Part shown: piece after piece, positions 7,852 to 14,168 of the stretch
Position numbering within the stretch: position 1 is the stretch's first letter
Layout: each line of letters begins with the position of its first letter
Source: Bacteroidia bacterium
GTDB taxonomy: Bacteria > Bacteroidota > Bacteroidia > Flavobacteriales > Flavobacteriaceae
Assembly (NCBI GenBank): GCA_018679315.1
Contig: JAHHLF010000362.1
Location: forward strand, 1 to 15,685
Direction of reading: 5' to 3'
DNA: 15,685 nt
Notes under the pieces: generated by a model
The model's input: only the letters and a program-made list of their open reading frames with translations
What the model was told of the DNA's origin: nothing
The model's database searches: none
Position numbers and translations under genes: made by a program

Positions 7852-8193
7852 CTATTTATCGGACCAAACAGCTAGTTCGTTCCCGCTCGGATCCAGGAAA
7901 TGAAATCGTCTGCCACCAGGGAAGGAGAATATGTCCTTGGCGATCGTTCCACCGGCATGTTCTATTTCAACTTTGAGTTTTTCAAGATCGCTGTGGTACA
8001 GAACTATCAGCGCACCATTGACAATGTCGCTGTCTGTCTTTTCAAATCCCCCTGCCAGGCCACTTTCTTCAAAAGATATATAGGTGGGGCCATAGTCCGT
8101 AAACTTCCATCCGAATAACCGGCTATAAAAATGTTTAGTCTTTTCCAGGTCATGCGCCTTGAGTTCAACATAATCTATAGGGGTGTTTTTCAT
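7852..8193 (-). CDS. VOC-family (glyoxalase/bleomycin-resistance fold) protein
   Basis: The 113-residue protein has the single-domain VOC layout: an opening strand VELKAHDLEKTKHFY, the family-typical FYSRLFGWKF, a second half-module starting near ALIVLYHSDLEKL, and the closing FHFLDPSGNELAVW. E10 and E106 sit where paired module metal ligands normally occur, but the full metal site is not certain. VOC proteins include lyases, isomerases, dioxygenases and antibiotic-binding proteins, so no reaction is assigned. It begins 10 nt after the Rieske oxygenase stop and is the last gene of a six-gene minus-strand run, which suggests a role in the same pathway. Confidence 0.88.
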   Translation of the reverse strand: MKNTPIDYVELKAHDLEKTKHFYSRLFGWKFTDYGPTYISFEESGLAGGFEKTDSDIVNGALIVLYHSDLEKLKVEIEHAGGTIAKDIFSFPGGRRFHFLDPSGNELAVWSDK

Positions 8194-8203
8194 ATCCTGA
8201 GGT

Positions 8204-9199
8204 TTATAAAGCCAATCCTTCCTTTTTCATGGCCCTTCTATAATTCATGGCTACGGCATCAAATTTTAAATGCAGCTCTTTAGCGAAATCAAAAGGCACC
8301 TGTTCCGGTCGCTGTGATTCCACAATGCGCTGATCCTGTCTAAAGATAACATCTTCAAAATCCCGATATAGTGAATCCGGCTCCTCTAATTTATAGTTGC
8401 GTCCTATGATGCAATAGCCCCGGCACTTATTGGCCGAAATTGGCTGAGATACAAATAGATACACCATTCCTTCTTCACTACCCCAACCCACATGAAGTAC
8501 GATGGTATAAGGCAAATGCAACTTATAATTGCTTCTTCTTTCCGGATCTGTATTTTCCTTATTGGCGAAAATGGGAAAGTCCTCAGAATTAACTGATTCA
8601 GGCCTCACAATGGAATAGTGCAGTACTGAACCTTTCACTTCCACTTTACAATCGGGGACTTCAGGTCGCTCCGGTTCGCCCAGCAAACCCGGATGGACCC
8701 ATGGAAAATGCCCAAAGTCGGTGAAATTCTCGACCTGCCTGGAGGCATCACTGTCCCAATCATAGGGACCTGTATTGACAAACTTCCATAAACTGTTTTC
8801 AAATTCCGGGATATCAGGCAACGGATAAATAGGTTCCTTTAAAGCCACCCAGATCAGGCCGTACTTCTCCTGGCAGTGATAGACCGGGGTTTTCGCTTTG
8901 GAAGGTATGGGCGTATCTGGGGCCTGTGGTATCAATACACAGTTGCCCGAACTATTGTACTCCCAGGCGTGATACGGACAAACAATGCAGTCATTCTTTA
9001 TCCAGCCTAATGACAAGGCCGTTCCCCTGTGAATACATAGATCCTTCATGGCATGTGCTTGCCCTTCCGAACTTCTCCAGACTACAATTGGTTGGTCTAA
9101 TAAAAAAGTACCATAGGGTGACGCTGTGAGCTCTGTACTATAACACACCGGATGCCAACAGGCATATAGTTTTTTCGGGTATTTATTTTCTTGTGACAT
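8204..9199 (-). CDS. Rieske non-heme iron oxygenase, alpha subunit (VanA-like)
   Basis: The 331-residue protein carries a Rieske [2Fe-2S] site C55-x-H57 (CIHRGT) and C74-x-x-H77 (CPYHAWEY), and the mononuclear iron motif N158-x-x-D161-x-x-H164-x-x-x-x-H169 in NFTDFGHFPWVHPG. D289 in FRQDQRIVESQRPE is the probable third iron ligand and the ELHLKFDAVAMNYRR end is typical of the VanA/dicamba-monooxygenase group. Such enzymes demethylate or hydroxylate aromatic and other small molecules with electrons from a separate reductase; none is encoded in this window. Length matches the family and there is no signal peptide, so it is cytoplasmic. Substrate unknown. Confidence 0.92.
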   Translation of the reverse strand: MSQENKYPKKLYACWHPVCYSTELTASPYGTFLLDQPIVVWRSSEGQAHAMKDLCIHRGTALSLGWIKNDCIVCPYHAWEYNSSGNCVLIPQAPDTPIPSKAKTPVYHCQEKYGLIWVALKEPIYPLPDIPEFENSLWKFVNTGPYDWDSDASRQVENFTDFGHFPWVHPGLLGEPERPEVPDCKVEVKGSVLHYSIVRPESVNSEDFPIFANKENTDPERRSNYKLHLPYTIVLHVGWGSEEGMVYLFVSQPISANKCRGYCIIGRNYKLEEPDSLYRDFEDVIFRQDQRIVESQRPEQVPFDFAKELHLKFDAVAMNYRRAMKKEGLAL

Positions 9200-9217
9200 G
9201 AGTGTATTCCAATCTTT

Positions 9218-9757
9218 TTATGTCAATTCATACCAAAGTTCCACCATGCCGTCTTTGTATGTGGTAACATCTTTAAGGTGCAAGGGTTGTTCTTTTCCGA
9301 TATAGTCAAAAAATAATGTGCCGTCTCCCAGGATGACAGGCATGATAGATATGATAATATCATCTACTAGGTTGTGCCTTAGAAACTCTTTGCTGAGCAT
9401 CGCCCCACCGACAAGCCAGATGTTATGATACTTAGGTTTTAATTGATTATTTACCAACTCTGGCAAGTCTCCTGAATATAAGGAAACACTTAGTTTCTCT
9501 GAGTTAAGATCCCTGGAGGTTACAACAATTACAGGCGTATTACCATAAGGCCAGCCCAGTTTCAGTGCATGTTCATAGGTGCGGGAGCCCATAACATAGC
9601 AATCGATCTTTTTAAGGAATTCAGCAATATCTTCTTCACTGAGTGCTACTCCATTTTCATAGGTGTCTTTGGAGCGCATCCAGGCAACGCTCCCATCCTT
9701 CCTGGCAATAAAGCCATCAAGGCTGGATACCATATGCAAAGTTACCTTAGCACTCAT
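9218..9757 (-). CDS. Dihydrofolate reductase / RibD C-terminal-like NADPH reductase
   Basis: The 179-residue cytoplasmic protein matches the RibD-C branch of the DHFR fold: VSSLDGFIARKDG (10-22), the VMGSRTYEHAL helix start (55-65), PVIVVTSR (75-82), the glycine turn IWLVGGAMLSKEFL (113-126) that contacts the nucleotide in relatives, and SIMPVILGDGTLFF (137-150). Family members reduce pyrimidine or other small substrates with NADPH; stand-alone versions such as this, of YyaP/YwjB type, are mostly uncharacterised. It lies 20 nt after the NTF2-like gene and 18 nt before the Rieske oxygenase, so it is probably co-expressed. A true folate role is unlikely. Confidence 0.9.
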   Translation of the reverse strand: MSAKVTLHMVSSLDGFIARKDGSVAWMRSKDTYENGVALSEEDIAEFLKKIDCYVMGSRTYEHALKLGWPYGNTPVIVVTSRDLNSEKLSVSLYSGDLPELVNNQLKPKYHNIWLVGGAMLSKEFLRHNLVDDIIISIMPVILGDGTLFFDYIGKEQPLHLKDVTTYKDGMVELWYELT

Positions 9758-9777
9758 GCGTATTTTGATTTACATAC

Positions 9778-10308
9778 TTAGTTTGGAGGTAAATAGTCAT
9801 TCGGAATTGGATTCGCCTCAGATTCCTGCATCCAATAGATGTTGATGATCCACCAACGTTCACCATCATTTAGTAATTGAATACTGTTTATGCCTCTCAT
9901 AAAAGGTACATCATCTGCTTCACTTCTATAGGATTCATACGTACTAAATACCTGCGTTATATTTCTGAATGTGTGCACAACCCTATTGATCTCCTTTTCA
10001 AAGAATCCATTCTCTACCAGCCATTTGCCAGATCTGTCTATGTAACCTTCAGGTGTCAAAAATCTGGCATCGAAAAGGCCTTCCTCATTTCTACCCGTTG
10101 GTATGAGTCGGGCTTCCGGATGAAACAAATAGGTAAAAAGTTCCCAATCCCTTTCTTCTCCTTTTTCACCCGAGATAACGGCATAAAGTGTGGAAAGCGT
10201 GCTATCTAAAGTCTGTACTTTGGAATGATACATCTCATTGGTATTTTGGGCATTTATTGTTATGGAATAGATACAGCTTACAAGCAATAGAACAGTAATA
10301 TTTTTCAT
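9778..10308 (-). CDS. Secreted NTF2/SnoaL-like protein
   Basis: The 176-residue product has a clear signal peptide ending INA|QNTN (cleavage after 20). The mature part fits a cone-shaped NTF2-like domain: a long first helix with LSTLYAVISGEKGEERDW, then FTYLFHPEARLIPTG, a central helix, and the closing strands GINSIQLLNDGERWWIINIYW. This resembles DUF4440/SnoaL-like secreted proteins, used for enzymes and for binding modules; no catalytic residues can be named. A Shine-Dalgarno-like AGGA lies about 12 nt before the start. It sits 35 nt after the bestrophin gene and 20 nt before the DHFR-like gene. Confidence 0.78.
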   Translation of the reverse strand: MKNITVLLLVSCIYSITINAQNTNEMYHSKVQTLDSTLSTLYAVISGEKGEERDWELFTYLFHPEARLIPTGRNEEGLFDARFLTPEGYIDRSGKWLVENGFFEKEINRVVHTFRNITQVFSTYESYRSEADDVPFMRGINSIQLLNDGERWWIINIYWMQESEANPIPNDYLPPN

Positions 10309-10343
10309 ACTAGTTTTCCTATTTTTGGATGGTTAGGAACTTC

Positions 10344-11399
10344 TTAAAATTGAACACCTAGTTCAGTGGGAAACTGCTCGGGTATCTCTGTTTTATCTTC
10401 TCCGAGATTTTGTCGCAAATCAATTTCAATGCCTCGTGATATAGTGGATATGGGAACATCATTTGCAGTCCCTTCAAATGGATTTTCTCCGGTACGACCT
10501 ATTCGTTCCATCGTATGGAACATCCAGGCCACGGCCATATAAATTGGAATAGCAAACCAGATGAAGTTCTTTCCTAAGAGACTGTAATTTTCAGAAATCT
10601 CCTTGCCTATATCAACAAATTGAGGAACCAACGCCAGAGGAAGGAGCAAAAGTAAAAGCCACATAAAATAGTGGTTTAAAGTTGCATATTGGCGGGGATA
10701 GGGGAAGTTCTTTATGCGTTCTGTTTTCCCCTGTAAAGTAAAAAGTTCCTGAATAACACCCTCTAGCTCCAGAAATGAAAATTCCCAGACAATGCCTCGT
10801 TCTTTCAGTTTTCTGAGGTGATGGGATTGGAGATAGAGCACAGCCGTTTGATGATTGTCATGAGATAACACATAATCCATGTCCTGGGTGGATAAATAGG
10901 GCTGCAGGTCATCTTTTAGTTCTGCTTTTGTTTCAGGCGGTCTGATACCCCATTCCTGGTTTGTTTTATGACTACTTGTGGTTTCCCAATCTTTTTTGCT
11001 TCGCATGGCGTGACGCAGGGCTGTCATCCAGGCTATGTGTCTGTAAATGAGCGTCTTTACTTCTTCATCTAGTTGTGCTGTTGATACATTTTCATGGGCG
11101 TGCTCAGCCGTAACCATATCCTGCACAAATACACCAAAAGTGCGGGAAGTATTTACTATTCCGCCCCATATTTTGCGCGCTTCCCATATACGACCATACA
11201 CCGCGTTGTTTTGAAATCCAATGATAAAAGCTACAGCAGTGCCGATCAGGGCCATGGGAGTCCATGGGATACGGAACCACTCCAGGTCTAAAAAATAATA
11301 GCCCAAAACCCACACGAGAATGATTAATAGAAATAGTAGCGTTTCAAAACGCGTCCATCTCGCCATGTCAATAAATCGATATACCTTACCTGTATACAT
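10344..11399 (-). CDS. Bestrophin-family ion channel
   Basis: The 351-residue inner-membrane protein has the bestrophin layout: helix 1 at about 19-38, helix 2 at about 47-62 running into FQNNAVYGRIWEARKIWGG (62-80), a long cytoplasmic helical middle, IKNFPYPRQYATL before helix 3 (about 243-262), helix 4 (about 277-297), and the late motif ENPFEGTANDVP followed by IEIDLRQNLGE. Bacterial homologues form pentameric channels, some passing cations. It is somewhat longer than many bacterial members because of an insert around 135-175. It lies 11 nt after the SnoaL-like gene. Ion preference cannot be read from the sequence by eye. Confidence 0.9.
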   Translation of the reverse strand: MYTGKVYRFIDMARWTRFETLLFLLIILVWVLGYYFLDLEWFRIPWTPMALIGTAVAFIIGFQNNAVYGRIWEARKIWGGIVNTSRTFGVFVQDMVTAEHAHENVSTAQLDEEVKTLIYRHIAWMTALRHAMRSKKDWETTSSHKTNQEWGIRPPETKAELKDDLQPYLSTQDMDYVLSHDNHQTAVLYLQSHHLRKLKERGIVWEFSFLELEGVIQELFTLQGKTERIKNFPYPRQYATLNHYFMWLLLLLLPLALVPQFVDIGKEISENYSLLGKNFIWFAIPIYMAVAWMFHTMERIGRTGENPFEGTANDVPISTISRGIEIDLRQNLGEDKTEIPEQFPTELGVQF

Positions 11400-11410
11400 A
11401 TGTGATTCGT

Positions 11411-11791
11411 TTAGTTTTTTAATTGTTTAACCAGAGTACGGGCCAAAACCGTATCGTATATTATTTTCAGCTTTTGGATTTTATCAGAATCGTTAAATTC
11501 AATAATATCAACTACCTCAAAAGAGACGACCTCCTGATTTTTTAATGTCCATTTGTATGTAAAATACAAGGCCATATTTGTACTTTTTTCCGCTTCAAAG
11601 ATCTTTAGTAGCTCGAGCTTAGAGTCTTGCGTATCTGTCTGCAGTTCTCGATAAAAATCGGACGCTTTTTTCAGGCCGTAAAGGGGGGAATCGACAATGG
11701 CATCCTGACTAAATAGTTGCAAGAGTTGATCCATATCGCCGTTTTGAAGGAATTTCAAATAATTTTTTGCGATACTTCTTCTGTTGCTCAT
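11411..11791 (-). CDS. SnoaL/NTF2-like cytoplasmic protein
   Basis: The 126-residue protein has the NTF2-like pattern: an initial helix pair with AKNYLKFLQNGDMDQLLQLF, then DAIVDSPLYG, a helix FYRELQ, and three closing strands ending VSFEVVDIIEFNDSDKIQKLKIIYD. This matches the SnoaL/ketosteroid-isomerase-like group in length and order. There is no signal peptide. It is the first gene of a six-gene minus-strand run and has the divergent control region directly upstream. No catalytic Asp or His can be assigned with confidence. Confidence 0.8.
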   Translation of the reverse strand: MSNRRSIAKNYLKFLQNGDMDQLLQLFSQDAIVDSPLYGLKKASDFYRELQTDTQDSKLELLKIFEAEKSTNMALYFTYKWTLKNQEVVSFEVVDIIEFNDSDKIQKLKIIYDTVLARTLVKQLKN

Positions 11792-11840
11792 TGGATTCGA
11801 GGTATTATAGGATGTCTGTCAATTTAGAACATGGAAAATA

Positions 11841-11849
11841 CAAAATATA
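11841..11849 (-). promoter_or_regulatory. Candidate -7 box for the bestrophin-containing run
   Basis: On the minus strand this reads TATATTTTG, close to the Bacteroidota -7 consensus TAnnTTTG with one extra T. It lies about 50 nt before the SnoaL-like start, a sensible leader length. No clear TTTG box is seen 17-21 nt upstream, so the call is weak. Confidence 0.25.
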
Positions 11850-11908
11850 AACCTGTCTCAGAGTGCATTTAATGGATTCAGACTGACTTTGATTTTATGA
11901 ATTATTGA

Positions 11909-11925
11909 TACCCTGTAGCAGGGTA
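11909..11925. repeat. Inverted repeat, 7-bp arms with 3-nt spacer
   Basis: TACCCTG-TAG-CAGGGTA has perfectly matched 7-bp arms. It lies between the divergent SnoaL-like and cyclase genes, about 118 nt before the first and 251 nt before the second. No T-run follows on either strand, so an operator for a dimeric regulator is more likely than a terminator (inference). Confidence 0.5.
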
Positions 11926-11977
11926 GAACGCAAGAGAAGGTGTCTGCCGTTCAATCATATTCCTGCCAGCATTCAGA

Positions 11978-11993
11978 TAGCCTTTTAAGGCTA
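11978..11993. repeat. Inverted repeat, 7-bp arms with 2-nt spacer
   Basis: TAGCCTT-TT-AAGGCTA has perfect 7-bp arms. A related half-sequence GGCCTTAAG recurs at 12010-12018, just before the candidate cyclase promoter. A protein-binding site is possible; chance cannot be excluded. Confidence 0.45.
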
Positions 11994-12060
11994 ATTAATA
12001 CAGGCACTTGGCCTTAAGATGAATACGCTATAAGATTTGATAAGAATTAGTATATTTACT

Positions 12061-12078
12061 AGTATGAGAAAGTATGAG
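12061..12078 (+). repeat. Short tandem direct repeat upstream of the cyclase gene
   Basis: AGTATGAG occurs twice with a 10-bp period (12061-12068 and 12071-12078), about one helical turn apart. Same-face spacing of this kind is typical of binding sites for tandem DNA-binding domains, but two copies of 8 bp is weak support. Confidence 0.3.
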
Positions 12079-12175
12079 CTCAAGCCAGAGCCTTGCCCGA
12101 ATCATAGTGAAATCAATTGTTCATACTAAAACAAACAAACCAAAAGTTCTCCCTTATTAATACCGGGTTTTAAAA

Positions 12176-14134
12176 ATGCAAAATAGTCCTCTTAAGCAAA
12201 GGCATTTGGCGTGCATCATGTTTACCGACATTGTGGGCTATACTCGCTTGATGAGTAAAAATGAAAGTCAAGCACTGCAAACCTTAGATGAAAACAGATA
12301 TATCCACAAGACCATTATCAGTAAATATGGAGGTGAATTGATAAAGGAAATGGGCGATGGTATCATGGCCATATTTAATACTGCTACCGATGGTGTTTAT
12401 GCGGCATGTGAGATACATGCAGCCGCAGAGAACAATGAGGACCTGAATCTCAGGATCGGTTTACATCACAGCCAGATCATCAAGGAAAAAGGGGACATTT
12501 TTGGAGATGGGGTCAATATTGCTGCCCGGATCGAGCCCACAGCATCGGGTGGTGGCACACACATTTCTCATGAAGTATATGACAATCTCTTAAATAAGAA
12601 AGGTTTAAAAATTGACTTTGTCGGCGGATTCGAATTGAAAAATCTAAACGAGGAGGTCAAAATTTACTCTGTTGAGGCAAATGCTCAGTTCATTAAGGAT
12701 CTGGCATCCAGAACCAGCGATTATACGGAAAGATCGATTTTGGAAACTAAAAACAGTATTGCAGTTATTCCTTTTGCGAATATGACAGGCGATGCAGAAC
12801 AGGATTATTTTTGCGATGGTATTGCTGAAGAAATTCTGATAACACTTTCGAATATTAAAGAGCTGAAAGTCGTTGGTAGAAGTTCCTCTTTCCAATTTAA
12901 AAACAGCGAATACTCGGAAGTACAGATCGCCGGGACCTTGAATGTGAATCACATCCTCCAGGGGAGTATACGAAGGAGAGGTAACAGATTGCGCATCAAT
13001 GCTATGTTATATAGTGTAGACGAAGAAAGCCAGATCTGGGCCAAGCGTTACGACCGTGAGCTGGATGACATTTTTGAAATTCAGGACGATATTGCCGAAA
13101 AGATCTCCAATGAACTTCATGTGAATCTTGTTGAGAATACGGACCGGGCCAAACCTGTTAGTTTGGAAGCCTATGAAATGCTTCTTAAAGGCCGGTATTT
13201 TGAAGAAATGTTCATTGAAGGATTTGACAGGGCGTGTAGCTGTTATTTCAAGGCAGTTGAGCTGGAACCTGATTATGCGGAAGGATATGCCGCCCTGGCC
13301 AATATTCATTTCTTACAAACTATGCATTTGCTCCTTCCGCCTCGGGAAGGGTTCAAAAAGACCAAATCTTTTGCTAAAAAGGCATTATCCATCAACAAAG
13401 AGATCGCGGGCGCACATTTTGTACTTGGTCAAACCGCTTTCTGGCACGACTGGGATTTTGATCAGGCAAAGGAACACTATGAAAATGCCGCCAAAGCTAA
13501 GGTGCCTTATTATTTTACCGGGGTAACCTTGGATCCATGGTATAATGCATTTGCGCATGGGGACTATGAAACAGCGATCATCAACACCATGAAGATCATC
13601 GAAACTGATCCGCTGTCTTTTTACAATCAAGTGTTGCTTGGCTATTATTTTACCTGGGGGCAGTATCATGACAAAGCAAGGGAAGTTCTCAACAACTTGT
13701 TGAAGCTGGTTCCAAATTACTCAGAGGCCCAACGCCTACTGGCCTATAATAGTTTTATTGAAGGCGATAGTAAAAGAGCGGTAGAAGAGGCAAAAAAAGC
13801 TGTGGAAATGGCTCAAGGACTTGGATGGGCACAAATCACTTATAGCATTACCCTGGCACAAAATAATGAGACTGCAAAAGCCAGGGAGATCCTAGAAAGA
13901 CTAGAAGCTTCTCAGGAAAAGGTGAATGTTTCTCCCTTGGGAATTGCGCTGATCTATACTTATTTGGACGATTTTGACAATGCCTTTAAGTATTTTGACA
14001 TCGCTATAGAATACAAGGATATTTGGCTTGTTTCCCTTAAACACGGCCCGGAATACAAACCACTGCGCTCCGATCCTCGATTTGATGCCCTCCTCGAGCG
14101 AATAGGCTATCCGGAAACCCTTTTTTTTCATTAG
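12176..14134 (+). CDS. Class III adenylate cyclase with TolB-like domain and TPR array
   Basis: The 652-residue protein has three parts. Residues about 8-165 form a class III nucleotidyl cyclase domain with metal ligands D18 (FTDIVGYT) and D61 (MGDG), K57 and D107 at the two purine-selecting positions expected for ATP, and N114/R118 (VNIAAR) for transition-state binding; it should therefore make cAMP. Residues about 193-315 match the TolB N-terminal-like region (SIAVIPFANMTGD, DGIAEEI, RSSSFQFK, ILQGSIRR). Residues about 330-620 are helical TPR-type repeats, ending PLRSDPRFDALLERIGYP, a usual family end. No transmembrane segment is seen, unlike many relatives, so it is probably soluble. A T-run at 14121-14128 lies in the last codons. 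No Shine-Dalgarno sequence precedes the ATG. Confidence 0.92.
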   Translation: MQNSPLKQRHLACIMFTDIVGYTRLMSKNESQALQTLDENRYIHKTIISKYGGELIKEMGDGIMAIFNTATDGVYAACEIHAAAENNEDLNLRIGLHHSQIIKEKGDIFGDGVNIAARIEPTASGGGTHISHEVYDNLLNKKGLKIDFVGGFELKNLNEEVKIYSVEANAQFIKDLASRTSDYTERSILETKNSIAVIPFANMTGDAEQDYFCDGIAEEILITLSNIKELKVVGRSSSFQFKNSEYSEVQIAGTLNVNHILQGSIRRRGNRLRINAMLYSVDEESQIWAKRYDRELDDIFEIQDDIAEKISNELHVNLVENTDRAKPVSLEAYEMLLKGRYFEEMFIEGFDRACSCYFKAVELEPDYAEGYAALANIHFLQTMHLLLPPREGFKKTKSFAKKALSINKEIAGAHFVLGQTAFWHDWDFDQAKEHYENAAKAKVPYYFTGVTLDPWYNAFAHGDYETAIINTMKIIETDPLSFYNQVLLGYYFTWGQYHDKAREVLNNLLKLVPNYSEAQRLLAYNSFIEGDSKRAVEEAKKAVEMAQGLGWAQITYSITLAQNNETAKAREILERLEASQEKVNVSPLGIALIYTYLDDFDNAFKYFDIAIEYKDIWLVSLKHGPEYKPLRSDPRFDALLERIGYPETLFFH

Positions 14135-14140
14135 AGTGCT

Positions 14141-14154
14141 GTTATTATAATAAC
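14141..14154. repeat. Perfect 14-bp palindrome between cyclase and catalase-like genes
   Basis: GTTATTATAATAAC is identical to its reverse complement. It begins 7 nt after the cyclase stop and ends 14 nt before the next ATG. It could be an operator or simply a chance AT-rich palindrome; it has no GC stem for a terminator. Confidence 0.4.
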
Positions 14155-14168
14155 CATAACCGACCATC

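Larger units (their letters stand above)
11792..12175. other. Divergent control region between the bestrophin run and the adenylate cyclase gene
   Basis: These 384 nt contain no convincing ORF or RNA gene. They hold two short inverted repeats (11909-11925 and 11978-11993), a tandem 8-bp repeat (12061-12078) and AT-rich stretches. For the plus direction the best promoter-like pair is TTG at 12008-12010 and TAAGATTTG at 12031-12039, spaced 20 nt, but the -7 box has one extra base compared with TAnnTTTG. The unusually long leader (more than 130 nt) would be consistent with regulation of the cyclase gene. Confidence 0.5.

Noticed and set aside
12031..12058. TTTG at 12036-12039 with TATATTTA at 12051-12058 as a promoter
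   Set aside because: The spacing is only 11 nt, well short of the 17-21 nt expected for Bacteroidota promoters.
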